DNA of 64,000 nucleotides from Streptomyces griseoaurantiacus. Its GTDB lineage: Bacteria > Actinomycetota > Actinomycetes > Streptomycetales > Streptomycetaceae. The notes beneath the pieces are model-generated. The model saw nothing but the letters and a program-made list of their open reading frames with translations. It searched no databases and was not told the origin of the DNA. Position numbers and translations under genes: made by a program. Numbering within the stretch: the first letter of the stretch is position 1; every line of letters starts with the position of its first letter. The DNA lies in NCBI GenBank assembly GCA_014656015.1, contig BNBP01000032.1:1-64000 (forward strand), read 5' to 3'. Shown here in pieces: positions 15,726 to 24,118 of the stretch.

Positions 15726-16760
15726 ATGACCAGCGACAGACCCCGCTTCCGGCTCGGTTTCCTGACCCATGTCCAGGGCCGTGGCGACGACTTCGCCCGC
15801 ACCTACCGCAACGCGCAGGATCTGTTCACCGTCGCCGACGAGCTCGGCTTCGACACCGGCTGGGTCGCCCAGCACCACGTCGCCCTCCAGGGCGGCGGCC
15901 TGTCCTCGCCGTGGACCTTCCTCGCCCACGCGGCCGCCCGCACCAGGCGTATCCGGCTCGGCACCGCGATCACCGTCCTCCCGCTGGAGGACCCGCTGCG
16001 GCTCGCCGAGGACATCGCCACCGTGGACGTCCTCAGCGGCGGCCGGGTCGAGATCGGGGTGGGCAGCGGGTCCAGCGCCCTGGAGTACGCGGCCTTCGGC
16101 CGGGACGCCGCCCGCAAGCGGGAACTGACCAGCGACCACCTCGACACGCTGCGGCGGGCCCTGGCGGGCGAGGAGGTCGGCACGCCCGGCTTCCGCGTCC
16201 AGCCCCCGGCCGGCGACTTCGGCGGGCGGATCTGGCAGGGCGTGTTCAGCGCCCGTGGCGCCGAGCACGCGGCCGCGGGCGGCTCCCACCTGCTGCTCAA
16301 CCGGGCCGCCTACGGCTTCGACGCCCCCACCGACGAGGTGCAGCGGCCGTGGGCGGAGGCCTACCTCGCGGCCTGGGACCGGCCCGCCCGGCCCCGCGTC
16401 GGCCTGTCCCGGCTGGTCTTCCCGGCCAAGGACCGGCGGACCGCGCTGCGTCACATCGGCGAGGACGTGCGCCGTGCCGCCGCGCGGATGGCGGAGTCCG
16501 GCGCCTTCCCCGGGGGCCTGGACACGGAGGAGGCACTGCGCCGCTTCCACTCCTTCCACGGCCATCCCGAGGAGATCGTCGCGGCCCTGCGCCAGGAGAA
16601 GGCGCTGCCCCTCGCGACCGATCTGATCACCCAGTTCAACCCGGCCGTCGTGGACCACGACGCCTCCGTACGCGCCCTCGAACTCATCGCGACCGAGGTG
16701 GCACCCGCCCTGGGCTGGACGCCCGCGCGCGCCGCCGGTCCCGTACCCGCAGGAGTCTGA
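15726..16760 (+). CDS. LLM-class flavin-dependent oxidoreductase, second copy
   Basis: A 344-residue member of the luciferase-like family, of a different branch from its neighbour. RLGFLTHVQGRGDDFARTYR opens the barrel; TARTRRIRLGTAITVLPLEDP-like strand patterns (here ARTRRIRLGTAI) and DVLSGGRVEIGVGSGS give the flavin-binding core. It lies 29 bases after the first monooxygenase and one base before the hydrolase. Two LLM enzymes side by side suggest successive oxidation steps or two substrates. Confidence 0.85.
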   Translation: MTSDRPRFRLGFLTHVQGRGDDFARTYRNAQDLFTVADELGFDTGWVAQHHVALQGGGLSSPWTFLAHAAARTRRIRLGTAITVLPLEDPLRLAEDIATVDVLSGGRVEIGVGSGSSALEYAAFGRDAARKRELTSDHLDTLRRALAGEEVGTPGFRVQPPAGDFGGRIWQGVFSARGAEHAAAGGSHLLLNRAAYGFDAPTDEVQRPWAEAYLAAWDRPARPRVGLSRLVFPAKDRRTALRHIGEDVRRAAARMAESGAFPGGLDTEEALRRFHSFHGHPEEIVAALRQEKALPLATDLITQFNPAVVDHDASVRALELIATEVAPALGWTPARAAGPVPAGV

Positions 16761-16761
16761 C

Positions 16762-17529
16762 ATGACCGAGTACGACGACCACTTCGCACCGCAGGGCCTG
16801 CGCGTACGCGGCACGGTCGTGGTGGTCCCCGGCCGCGGCGAGACCCGGGCCACCTACGGCCGCCTCGGCAGGCGTCTCGCCGCGGACGCCTACCGCGTAC
16901 GCGTCCTGGACGCGCCGGCCCTCGACGGGGACGGTGACACCGCCCTCACCGAGCTGGGCGCCCGGCTCGGCGCCGCCGTCGCCGGCACCGCGGCCGAGGG
17001 GGAGGACGTCACGGGGCCGCTCGTGGTCCTCGGCGCCGACTCGGGGGCCGCGGCCGTGGCCGCGCTCCTCGGCGGGACCGAAACCGCCTCCGCCGTACGG
17101 GCCGACGCGCTGGTCCTGGCCGGCCTGCCGGGACGGGGCACGGGGGCCGCCGGGAGCTGGGAGGACGAGCTCGACGTGCGCACCGCCTGCCCCACCCACC
17201 GGGGCACGCTCACCGAGGACCCCCGGGTGCGGCGCGGCTCGCTGGGCCTGAGCCTGCCGGACGCCGTGCTGACGGCGGCCCAAGAAGTGCGCACCGCCCT
17301 GCCGGTCCTGTTCCTCGTCGGTGACGCCGACCCCCTGGCCGACCACGAAGGGCTGCGGCGCACGGTGAAGGCCGCGCCGCAGGCCCGGCTCTCGGTCGTC
17401 CGCGGCGCCCACCACGACGTCCTGAACGACCTCCAGCACCGCTCGGTGGCCGCGGAACTCGTCGGCTTCCTCGAAACCCTCCGCGAGGGCCTGCGCCCGC
17501 TGGTCACCGTGGAGTCCAGCGCCTGGTGA
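16762..17529 (+). CDS. Alpha/beta hydrolase of the sulfur operon
   Basis: A 255-residue alpha/beta-hydrolase fold. The oxyanion region VVVVPGRGETRATYG comes first, the nucleophile elbow is LGADSGAAA with Ser as nucleophile, an acid lies in LVGDADPLADHEG and the catalytic His in VRGAHHDVLNDL. It begins one base after the monooxygenase stop. It could hydrolyse an ester or thioester produced by oxidative cleavage, or open the imported compound; the sequence does not decide. Confidence 0.75.
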   Translation: MTEYDDHFAPQGLRVRGTVVVVPGRGETRATYGRLGRRLAADAYRVRVLDAPALDGDGDTALTELGARLGAAVAGTAAEGEDVTGPLVVLGADSGAAAVAALLGGTETASAVRADALVLAGLPGRGTGAAGSWEDELDVRTACPTHRGTLTEDPRVRRGSLGLSLPDAVLTAAQEVRTALPVLFLVGDADPLADHEGLRRTVKAAPQARLSVVRGAHHDVLNDLQHRSVAAELVGFLETLREGLRPLVTVESSAW

Positions 17530-17614
17530 ACGGCCTTCCCGCGCCGTCCCGTTCCGTCCCCCGCCCCCTCCCCCGTCTCCTCCCGCTCCGCCTCCGTCCC
17601 GAAAGGTGACCGTC

Positions 17615-18169
17615 ATGGCCGTCGTCCTGTCCGTCTCCGGAAGCCCCTCCCCCACCTCCCGCACCACCCGGCTCCTGCGCCACCTCGACGAACGCCTGCG
17701 GCAGCAGGGGCACGAGGTGACACCGCTGGAGGTGCGCACCCTGCCCGCCGACGTCCTGCTCGGCGCGAACGTCCGGCACCCGGCCATCACCGCCGTCGCG
17801 GAGCTGTTCGCGCAGGCGGACGGGGTGGTGATCGGCACCCCCGTGTACAAGGCCGCCTACTCGGGCCTGCTCAAGTCGCTGCTCGACCTGCTCCCGCAGT
17901 ACGCGCTGAGCGGCAAGACCGTGCTGCCCCTGGCCACGGGCGGCAGCCAGGCGCACGTCCTGGCCATCGACTACGCGCTGCGCCCGGTCCTCAGCTCCAT
18001 GGGCGCGAGCCACATCGTGCCGGGCTGGTTCACCCTCGACCGGGACATCCCGCGCGGCACCGGCCCCCTCGTCGTCCCGGACGCCACCGCCCGCGCCCTG
18101 GAGGAGGTGACCGACCGCTTCTCGGCCGCCCTCGGCGGCAGCGTCCCGGCCCTGGCGCGCACCGCCTGA
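17615..18169 (+). CDS. NAD(P)H-dependent FMN reductase, SsuE/MsuE-like
   Basis: A 184-residue flavodoxin-like reductase. The FMN phosphate loop SGSPSPTSRT is at the N-terminus, the ring-stacking GTPVYKAAYSGLLKSLLDLL near residue 75 and TGGSQAHVLAIDYALRP further on match SsuE/MsuE. It would supply FMNH2 to the two LLM monooxygenases upstream. The ATG at 17615 is preferred over a GTG at 17606 because AAAGG is 8 bases before it. An 85-base pyrimidine-rich gap separates it from the hydrolase; a terminator hairpin follows. Confidence 0.88.
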   Translation: MAVVLSVSGSPSPTSRTTRLLRHLDERLRQQGHEVTPLEVRTLPADVLLGANVRHPAITAVAELFAQADGVVIGTPVYKAAYSGLLKSLLDLLPQYALSGKTVLPLATGGSQAHVLAIDYALRPVLSSMGASHIVPGWFTLDRDIPRGTGPLVVPDATARALEEVTDRFSAALGGSVPALARTA

Positions 18170-18204
18170 ACCGGCGCCCGCCGGGCCGGGCCGCGCACGG
18201 AACG

Positions 18205-18228
18205 CACGGACCGGCGGCGGGGTCCGTG
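18205..18228 (+). terminator. Terminator hairpin after the sulfur operon
   Basis: CACGGACC (18205-18212) and GGTCCGTG (18221-18228) form a perfect 8-base stem with an 8-base loop, 36 bases after the reductase stop. No U-tract follows, as is common in Streptomyces. Confidence 0.6.
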
Positions 18229-18305
18229 GGAGGCGCCCTGAGCACGGCGGGCCCCGTATCGGCCAATCACTCGCGGGAAAAGGCGAATTGGGCGATGCTA
18301 AGTGC

Positions 18306-18827
18306 GTGACGAACGAGGTGACGGGCCCGGTCGCGGGCAGTGAGGTGGGGGCCCTGCTGCGGGCCCTGGACGGACAGCGGCGCCATGTCCTCGGCGCTCT
18401 CGACGGGCTCGCCGAGGAGGATCTCCGCCGGCCCGTGCTGCCTTCCGGTTGGCACTGCCTGGGGCTGGTCCGGCATCTGACGCTGGATGTGGAGCGGTTC
18501 TGGTTCCGCGCGGTCCTCGCCGGCGAGGAGGAGGTCATCCGCACCCTGCCGAGCGGCGACGAGGCATGGCAGGTGGCCCCGGAGACGGCGGCCGCCGACG
18601 TGCTCGACCGCTACCGGCGGGAGGCGGAGCTCGCCGACGCCCTCATCACCGCCACCCCCGCCGAGGCCCCCCTGGCCTGGTGGCCGCACGAGCTGTTCGG
18701 CGCACCGCATCTGCACACCCTGCGTGACGTCCTGCTGCACGTCATCACCGAGACGGCGTGCCATGCCGGGCACCTCGACGCGGCCCGGGAGCTGATCGAC
18801 GGCCGCCGCTGGCTGGTGCTGACCTGA
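18306..18827 (+). CDS. DinB-like protein (DUF664)
   Basis: A 173-residue four-helix DinB-superfamily protein. Motifs fit the mini-circle/DUF664 branch: RRHVLGALDGLAEEDLRRPV, GWHCLGLVRHLTLDVERFWF with the first metal-binding His, and VITETACHAGHLDAARELID with the others. Actinobacterial members are often thiol (mycothiol)-dependent transferases. A TTG start at 18288 is possible, but the GTG at 18306 sits a leaderless distance after GATGCT (18294-18299). Confidence 0.78.
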   Translation: MTNEVTGPVAGSEVGALLRALDGQRRHVLGALDGLAEEDLRRPVLPSGWHCLGLVRHLTLDVERFWFRAVLAGEEEVIRTLPSGDEAWQVAPETAAADVLDRYRREAELADALITATPAEAPLAWWPHELFGAPHLHTLRDVLLHVITETACHAGHLDAARELIDGRRWLVLT

Positions 18828-18903
18828 GAGTGCCGAGCCACGCACCGCCGGCCCGGCGCCGCGCTCCTCCCGCCGGGCCCGTCCCGAAGGGAGCACGCGG
18901 ACC

Positions 18904-20070
18904 ATGAGGATCATCGTCGTCGGGGCCGGCGTCCTGGGCCTGAGCGTCGCGGGACGGCTCGCCCGGGCCGGCGCGGACGTGCTGCTGCTCGACCGGCAGG
19001 GTGCCGGGACGGGGACCAGCGCGACCACCTTCGCGTGGGTCAACTCCAGCCGGAAGCCGGACCCCGCCTACCACCGGCTCAACGTCGAGGGCATGGCGGA
19101 ACACGGCAGGCTGGCCGGGCGACTGCCCGGCGCACGCGCGTACTTCCCGAGCGGGGCACTGCAATGGGCGGACGCGGCGAGCGAACGGTGGCTCGGCGAG
19201 AACGTCGAACGGCTGCGCGCGTTGGGCTACCCCGCCCGCTGGGTCACGCGCGAGGAGGCGGCACGCCTCGCGGCCCCGCTGCGCGTCCCGGACGGCGTCA
19301 CCGCCCTCGCGCACTTCCCCGGCGAGGGTTACGTGCTGCCGGACGTCTTCGTGCGCGGCCTGCTCGCGGACGCCCTCGGGCACGGGGCCGCGTACGCGAC
19401 CGCCGAGGTGGTGGCCCTCGACGAGGTCCCGCACGGCGTGGCCGTCACCCTGGCCGGGGGCGAGGTCCGCAGGGCCGACCGGGTGGTGCTGGCGGCGGGC
19501 CGCTGGACGCACCGGCTCGCCGCGGGCGCCGGGATCGACATCCCCATGGTGACGGGGACCGGCCGCGGGGCGGCGACCGTCGGACTGCTCGGCTACGCCA
19601 GGTCGCCGCGGCTCGGCCTGCGCTGCGTGGTGCACAGCCCCGGCCTCAACCTCCGCCCCTCGTCCGGCGGCCACACCGTCCTGCAGGCCCTCGACCTGAA
19701 CGCCGAGGTCGACCCGGCGCGGCCGCCCGCCCCGGACGCAGAGGTGGCGCGCATACTCGCCGGGCGGTTCTCGGCCCTGCTGGACGGCTCCGAACGGGGG
19801 CCGGAGATCGACCTGCGCGTCGGCTTCCGCTCACTGCCCGCGGACGGCCGCACCGTCGCCGGGTACGCCTCGGCGGATTCGCGCGTCTACTGCCTCGTCT
19901 CGCACAGCGGGATCACCCTGGCACCGCTCCTGGGACGCCTGGTGGCTGCCGAGGTCACCACCGGCGAGGAGCAGGAACTCCTCGGCCCGTTCCGGCCCAC
20001 CCGGTTCGCCGGGGCGCGGCGCTCGGAGTTCGAGGTGGACCAGCGTGCCACGGGACTGGGAGAGCAGTAG
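18904..20070 (+). CDS. FAD-dependent oxidoreductase, D-amino acid oxidase fold
   Basis: A 388-residue DAO-family flavoprotein. The N-terminus IIVVGAGVLGLSVAGRLARA is the Rossmann FAD motif with the downstream acidic LLLDRQG. The end DSRVYCLVSHSGITLAPLLG is the second FAD contact, and RVGFRSLPADGRTVAGYA is typical of amine/amino acid oxidases (glycine and sarcosine oxidase-like). A GAAGGGAG site precedes the ATG. A strong hairpin follows the stop. Likely substrates are amino acids or amines; none can be named. Confidence 0.82.
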   Translation: MRIIVVGAGVLGLSVAGRLARAGADVLLLDRQGAGTGTSATTFAWVNSSRKPDPAYHRLNVEGMAEHGRLAGRLPGARAYFPSGALQWADAASERWLGENVERLRALGYPARWVTREEAARLAAPLRVPDGVTALAHFPGEGYVLPDVFVRGLLADALGHGAAYATAEVVALDEVPHGVAVTLAGGEVRRADRVVLAAGRWTHRLAAGAGIDIPMVTGTGRGAATVGLLGYARSPRLGLRCVVHSPGLNLRPSSGGHTVLQALDLNAEVDPARPPAPDAEVARILAGRFSALLDGSERGPEIDLRVGFRSLPADGRTVAGYASADSRVYCLVSHSGITLAPLLGRLVAAEVTTGEEQELLGPFRPTRFAGARRSEFEVDQRATGLGEQ

Positions 20071-20142
20071 CCGGACACCGTCCCGGCACGGCGGGCGGAC
20101 ACGACGGGCGCCGGGGCGCGGGCGGCGTGCGGACATGACGAA

Positions 20143-20167
20143 GGCGAGGAGTCAGCCTCTCCTCGCC
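20143..20167 (+). terminator. Terminator hairpin between the FAD oxidoreductase and rph
   Basis: GGCGAGGAG (20143-20151) and CTCCTCGCC (20159-20167) form a perfect 9-base stem with loop TCAGCCT. It isolates rph from read-through and lies just before its promoter. Confidence 0.75.
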
Positions 20168-20177
20168 ACTCTCAAGG

Positions 20178-20209
20178 TATAGCTCACCGGGGGGCTTGCG
20201 GCAAGGCCC
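20178..20209 (+). promoter_or_regulatory. Rifamycin-associated element (RAE) and -10 box of rph
   Basis: TATAGC (20178-20183) is a likely -10 box. GGGGCTTGCGGCAAGGCCC (20191-20209) matches the 19-base rifamycin-associated element known upstream of rifamycin resistance genes in actinomycetes; its arms GGGCTTG and CAAGGCCC pair with one bulged base. The predicted transcript start falls at the element. Confidence 0.88.
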
Positions 20210-20267
20210 CCGTCGTACCGGACAATCTGCGGCTCGGGCCACCACCTGCGGAAAGGGAGCTGACGCG

Positions 20268-22886
20268 GTGAGCGAGCGGTACGTGTGGGATCTGCGAGAG
20301 GTCGACGGGGAACACGTCGCGTTCGTAGGAGGAAAGGGAGCGCACCTGGGTGAGCTGTCCCGGATCGAGGGCATCCGGGTGCCCGGCGGTTTCTGTGTGA
20401 CGACGGCGGCCCACCGGAGAACGCTGGAGCGGGTGCCCTCGCTCGCGGAGGGCATCGGGCGGCTGGCGCGCGTGGATCCGGAGGACCGGGAGTCGCTCCG
20501 CGCGGTCTGCGGGGAGATCCGCCGGACGATCGAGGACACTCCCCTGCCGGAGGAGGTCGTCGAGGCGATCACCGGAGCACTCGCCGGGTCAGGCGAGGGC
20601 GTGGCGTACGCGGTGCGGTCCAGCGCGACCGCGGAGGACCTGCCGACGGCCTCGTTCGCCGGACAGCAGGACACCTACCTCAACGTCCTCGGAGCCGAGG
20701 AGGTGCTGCGGCACGTCCGCCGGTGCTGGGCCTCGCTGTTCACCGAGCGGGCGGTGGTCTACCGGCGGCACCACGGCATCGAGGACCGAACGGTCGGCAT
20801 GGCCGTGGTCGTGCAGCGGATGGTTCTCCCCGAGGCGGCCGGCGTGCTGTTCACGGCCGACCCGGTCTCGGGCAACCGCACGGTCGCCACCGTGGACGCC
20901 GGCTTCGGTCTCGGCGAGGCCCTGGTGTCCGGCACGGTGACCCCGGACGTGTTCACCGTGCGCGGCGAGGAGATCCTCGCCCGGTCGGTCGGCGCCAAGC
21001 AGCGGGCCGTGCAGGCCGTTCCGGGCGGCGGCACGCGGACGGTGGAGGTGGAGCCGCGGCGGCAACGGGAGCCGGCGCTGAGTGACGCGCGGGTTCGGGA
21101 ACTCGTGGCGCTGGGGCGGCGGATCGAGGCGCACTTCGGTCGCCCGCAGGACATCGAGTGGTGTCTGACCGGGGACGGTTTCGTGTTCGTGCAGAGCCGG
21201 CCGATCACCACGCTGTTCCCGCTCCCCGAGAACCCCGCCGGGGGCAACCACGTCTACCTGTCCGTCGGCCACCAGCAGATGATGACCGATCCGATGAAGG
21301 CCCTCGGGCTGTCCGTGTGGCAGCTCATGGCCATGGCGCCGATGCTCGAGGCGGGCGGCAGGCTCTTCGTCGACGCGGCCCCACGGCTGGCCTCGCCCGC
21401 CCGGGCCGTCTTCCTGGACATGATCGGCAGGTCCGACCCGGTGACCCGGGACGCGCTGGAGACCGTCCTCGCGCGCAAGGACTTCCTCCCCGCGCCGCCG
21501 GACGAGGTGCCCCCGGGGCCCCCGGCCGGGGCCGCCCCGCCGCCCCCGCTCGAGGCCGATCCGGCCCTCGTCGCCGAACTGATCGACCACAGCAGGGCCT
21601 CCCTGGCCGCCCTCCGCCGCGACCTCGCCGACAGGAGCGGACCGGAACTGTTCGACTTGCTGCTGGGGCCGGCCGCCCAGGAGCACAAGCGGGTCCTCTC
21701 CCACCCGCCGAGCCTGCGCGTGATCACGGCGGGGATGGAGGCCGCGTGGTGGCTCAACGACAAGCTGGAGGAATGGCTCGGGGAGAAGAACGCGGCCGAC
21801 ACGCTCACCCTGTCCGCCCCGGGCAACATCACCTCGGAGATGGGGCTGGCGCTGCTCGACGTGGCGGACGTCGTCCGCCCGTACCCGGAGGTGGTGGCGT
21901 TCCTGCGCAACGTCGAACACGGCAAGCACGACGAGCGCGGCGACTTCCTGGACCGACTGGCGGACCTTCCCGGCGGGGCGCACGCCCGGGACGCCCTCCG
22001 GGACTACCTCGACCGGTACGGCATGCGCTGCGCCGGCGAGATCGACCTCACGAGGGAGCGGTGGAGCGAGCGCCCCGGCACGCTTCTGCCCGTCCTCCTC
22101 GACCACGTCAGGAACGCCGAACCGGGCGCCGCCGAGCGCCGCTTCGAGGAGGGACGGCAGGAGGCGCGGCACAAGGAGCGGGAGGTGCTGGAGCGCCTGC
22201 GGGCCCTGCCGGACGGGGAACGCAAGGCCGCCGAGGCCAAGGCGATGATCGACCGGGTCCGCGCCTTCGCCGGCTACCGGGAGTATCCGAAGTACGACAT
22301 CGTCAACCGCTTCTTCCTGTACAAGCAGGCGCTTCTCGCGGAGGCCGACCGGCTGGTGACGGCAGGTGCGCTCACCGACCGTGAGGACGTCTTCCACCTG
22401 ACGCTGCGGGAGTTCCGCGAGGCGGTGCGCACGGGCCGGGTGGACGAGGGGCTGGTCCGGCGGCGCAAGGAGGAGTTCCGGTTCTTCGGGACCCTCACGC
22501 CGCCCCGGGTGCTCACCTCGGACGGCGAGTCGGTCACCGGCTCCTACCGGCGGGAGGGGGTGCCGGAGGGCGCCCTGGTGGGACTGCCGGTGTCGGCCGG
22601 GACCGTCGAGGGCCGGGCGCGGGTGGTGCGCGACATGGCGGAGGCCGAGCTGGAGGCGGGCGACATCCTGGTCACCGCCTTCACCGATCCGAGCTGGTCG
22701 CCGGTGTTCCTCGGGATCGCGGCCCTGGTGACGGAGGTCGGCGGTCTGATGACCCACGGCGCGGTGATCGCCCGCGAGTACGGGCTGCCGGCCGTCGTGG
22801 GCGTGGACGGCGCCACCCGGCTGATCAGGGACGGACAGCGGATCCGCGTCCACGGCGGCGAGGGGTACGTCGAACTCCTGCCCTGA
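20268..22886 (+). CDS. rph: Rifampin phosphotransferase
   Basis: An 872-residue PEP-synthase-like enzyme that uses ATP to phosphorylate rifamycins, releasing AMP and phosphate. The ATP-grasp domain occupies about residues 1-320 (FVGGKGAHLGELSRI, AYAVRSSATAEDLPTASFAG, VFTADPVSGN). The rifamycin-binding domain follows, starting with the family-typical VGHQQMMTDPMKALGLS. The swivelling His domain is C-terminal (GGLMTHGAVIAREYGLPAVV), with catalytic His830, close to the position in characterised enzymes. The GTG at 20268 has GAAAGGGAG upstream. The RAE in front of it is the signature of rifamycin-inducible genes, which supports the name over PEP synthase. Confidence 0.93.
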   Translation: MSERYVWDLREVDGEHVAFVGGKGAHLGELSRIEGIRVPGGFCVTTAAHRRTLERVPSLAEGIGRLARVDPEDRESLRAVCGEIRRTIEDTPLPEEVVEAITGALAGSGEGVAYAVRSSATAEDLPTASFAGQQDTYLNVLGAEEVLRHVRRCWASLFTERAVVYRRHHGIEDRTVGMAVVVQRMVLPEAAGVLFTADPVSGNRTVATVDAGFGLGEALVSGTVTPDVFTVRGEEILARSVGAKQRAVQAVPGGGTRTVEVEPRRQREPALSDARVRELVALGRRIEAHFGRPQDIEWCLTGDGFVFVQSRPITTLFPLPENPAGGNHVYLSVGHQQMMTDPMKALGLSVWQLMAMAPMLEAGGRLFVDAAPRLASPARAVFLDMIGRSDPVTRDALETVLARKDFLPAPPDEVPPGPPAGAAPPPPLEADPALVAELIDHSRASLAALRRDLADRSGPELFDLLLGPAAQEHKRVLSHPPSLRVITAGMEAAWWLNDKLEEWLGEKNAADTLTLSAPGNITSEMGLALLDVADVVRPYPEVVAFLRNVEHGKHDERGDFLDRLADLPGGAHARDALRDYLDRYGMRCAGEIDLTRERWSERPGTLLPVLLDHVRNAEPGAAERRFEEGRQEARHKEREVLERLRALPDGERKAAEAKAMIDRVRAFAGYREYPKYDIVNRFFLYKQALLAEADRLVTAGALTDREDVFHLTLREFREAVRTGRVDEGLVRRRKEEFRFFGTLTPPRVLTSDGESVTGSYRREGVPEGALVGLPVSAGTVEGRARVVRDMAEAELEAGDILVTAFTDPSWSPVFLGIAALVTEVGGLMTHGAVIAREYGLPAVVGVDGATRLIRDGQRIRVHGGEGYVELLP

Positions 22887-22971
22887 CCGGGGCCGGGGCC
22901 GGTCGGGGCCGGGGCTGGTCGGGGGGAGCATCGGGGACGGGTGCGTGGGGCCGGGGTGCGGGGTCGGGGTG

Positions 22972-22985
22972 CGGGGTGCTCCCCG
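22972..22985. terminator. GC-rich convergent gap with a hairpin
   Basis: The 224-base gap 22887-23110 between convergent rph and the quinone oxidoreductase is made of degenerate GGGGC/CGGGG runs and a short GTCCGCG tandem near 23060-23080. CGGGG-tgct-CCCCG (22972-22985) is the clearest stem. No gene is seen. Confidence 0.45.
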
Positions 22986-23110
22986 GCCCCGCGCGCCCCG
23001 GCCCGCCTGGCGCCCTCCGTCCTCACGCCCGCGCGTCCGCCGCGCGCCCCCGGTCCGCAGTCCGCGGTCCGCGGTCCGCGGGTGAGCCCGCGTCCACCCG
23101 CGTGCCCCCG

Positions 23111-24031
23111 TCAGAGGGTGACCACGACCTTGCCGTGGACGTGGCGGCCCGCCTGCAGCTCCACGGCCTCCCGCAGCCGTTCGACGGGGAACGTGGCGGC
23201 GAGGGGCACCCTGATCCCGCCGGCGGCGATCACGGCGGCGATCCGTTCCAGATCCTCGGGCCGGGCCTGGAAACCGCCGGTCGGCCGTACTCCCGCGGGC
23301 ACGTCGGTGCCGGCGGCGATCGTGGAGATCCGTGCGGCGGGGACGCCGAGGGCGAGCGCCGCCTCGGCGGTCTCGGTGCCGAACAGGTCCGTCGCCGCGC
23401 TCACCCCCTCGGGGGCCAGCGCCCGCACCCGCTCCACCAGGCCGGGACCGTAGGTGACGGGTTCGACCCCGAACTCCCGCAGGAAGCCGAAGGTGCCCTC
23501 GGAGGCGGTGCCGATCACCCGGGCGCCGGCCCGTCGGGCGAGCTGCACGGTGAGCACGCCGACACCGCCCGCGGCACCTCCGACCAGCAGCGTGTCGCCC
23601 TCCTTCAGGCCGATCGCGTCGAGCGCCGCCGAGGCCGTCAGCCCGGCCACCGAAAGCGTGGCGGCGACCTCGTCGGTGACCCCCTCGGGCGTGTGGAGGA
23701 GCTGCTCCGCGGCGGGGTCGACCACCACGAGATCGGCGAGGGCCCTGCCGGTCGCGCCCCCGTACACGCGGTCGCCGACGGCGAATCCGGCCACCCCTTC
23801 ACCCACCTCGTCCACGACACCGGCGAAGTCGGTGCCGAAGCCTCCGGGGAGGGAGAGCCCGAACCGTTCCGCGATCGCGGGCGACGAGACGAAGATCCAG
23901 TCCATCGGATTGAGACCGGCCGCCGTCACCCGCACACGGACCCGGCCGGGTTCGGCGTGCGGCTCGGGGACCTCGCGCAGTTCCAGCACCTCGGGACCGC
24001 CGAACCTCTCGTGCACCACCGCTCGACTCAT
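23111..24031 (-). CDS. NADP-dependent quinone oxidoreductase-like (MDR family)
   Basis: A 306-residue zinc-independent medium-chain dehydrogenase. The N-terminal GroES-like part has VHERFGGPEVLELREVPEP, AGLNPMDW and GGFGTDFAGVVDEVGEGV. The Rossmann domain has LLVGGAAGGVGVLTVQLARR, the NADPH-binding AAGGVG motif. The short length and lack of the zinc-binding cysteines match quinone/enoyl reductases. The ATG at 24031 has GGAGG nine bases before it. It is divergent from a TetR gene and the shared gap holds two TetR-type operators, so it is the likely target of that repressor. Confidence 0.87.
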   Translation of the reverse strand: MSRAVVHERFGGPEVLELREVPEPHAEPGRVRVRVTAAGLNPMDWIFVSSPAIAERFGLSLPGGFGTDFAGVVDEVGEGVAGFAVGDRVYGGATGRALADLVVVDPAAEQLLHTPEGVTDEVAATLSVAGLTASAALDAIGLKEGDTLLVGGAAGGVGVLTVQLARRAGARVIGTASEGTFGFLREFGVEPVTYGPGLVERVRALAPEGVSAATDLFGTETAEAALALGVPAARISTIAAGTDVPAGVRPTGGFQARPEDLERIAAVIAAGGIRVPLAATFPVERLREAVELQAGRHVHGKVVVTL

Positions 24032-24063
24032 GACATACCTCCACACGGAACACTCAGTGATGA

Positions 24064-24112
24064 GACTTGGTCCCATCACTGTACACCCCGACGGGACCAA
24101 GTCCCGTAAGCT
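24064..24112. promoter_or_regulatory. Double TetR operator in the divergent promoter
   Basis: GACTTGGTCCC (24064-24074) and GGGACCAAGTC (24093-24103) are exact inverted copies 18 bases apart. The second is itself the dyad CGGGAC-CAA-GTCCCG (24092-24106). TAAGCT (24107-24112) after it is a -10 box placed for a leaderless TetR transcript. One site faces each gene, so one repressor can close both promoters. Confidence 0.7.
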
Positions 24113-24118
24113 GTGGGC

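Noticed and set aside
20268..22886. Annotating the PEP-synthase-like gene as pyruvate phosphate dikinase or PEP synthase
   Set aside because: The RAE, the HQQMMTDPMKALGLS segment, the length of 872 and the MTHGA histidine motif fit rifampin phosphotransferases better.
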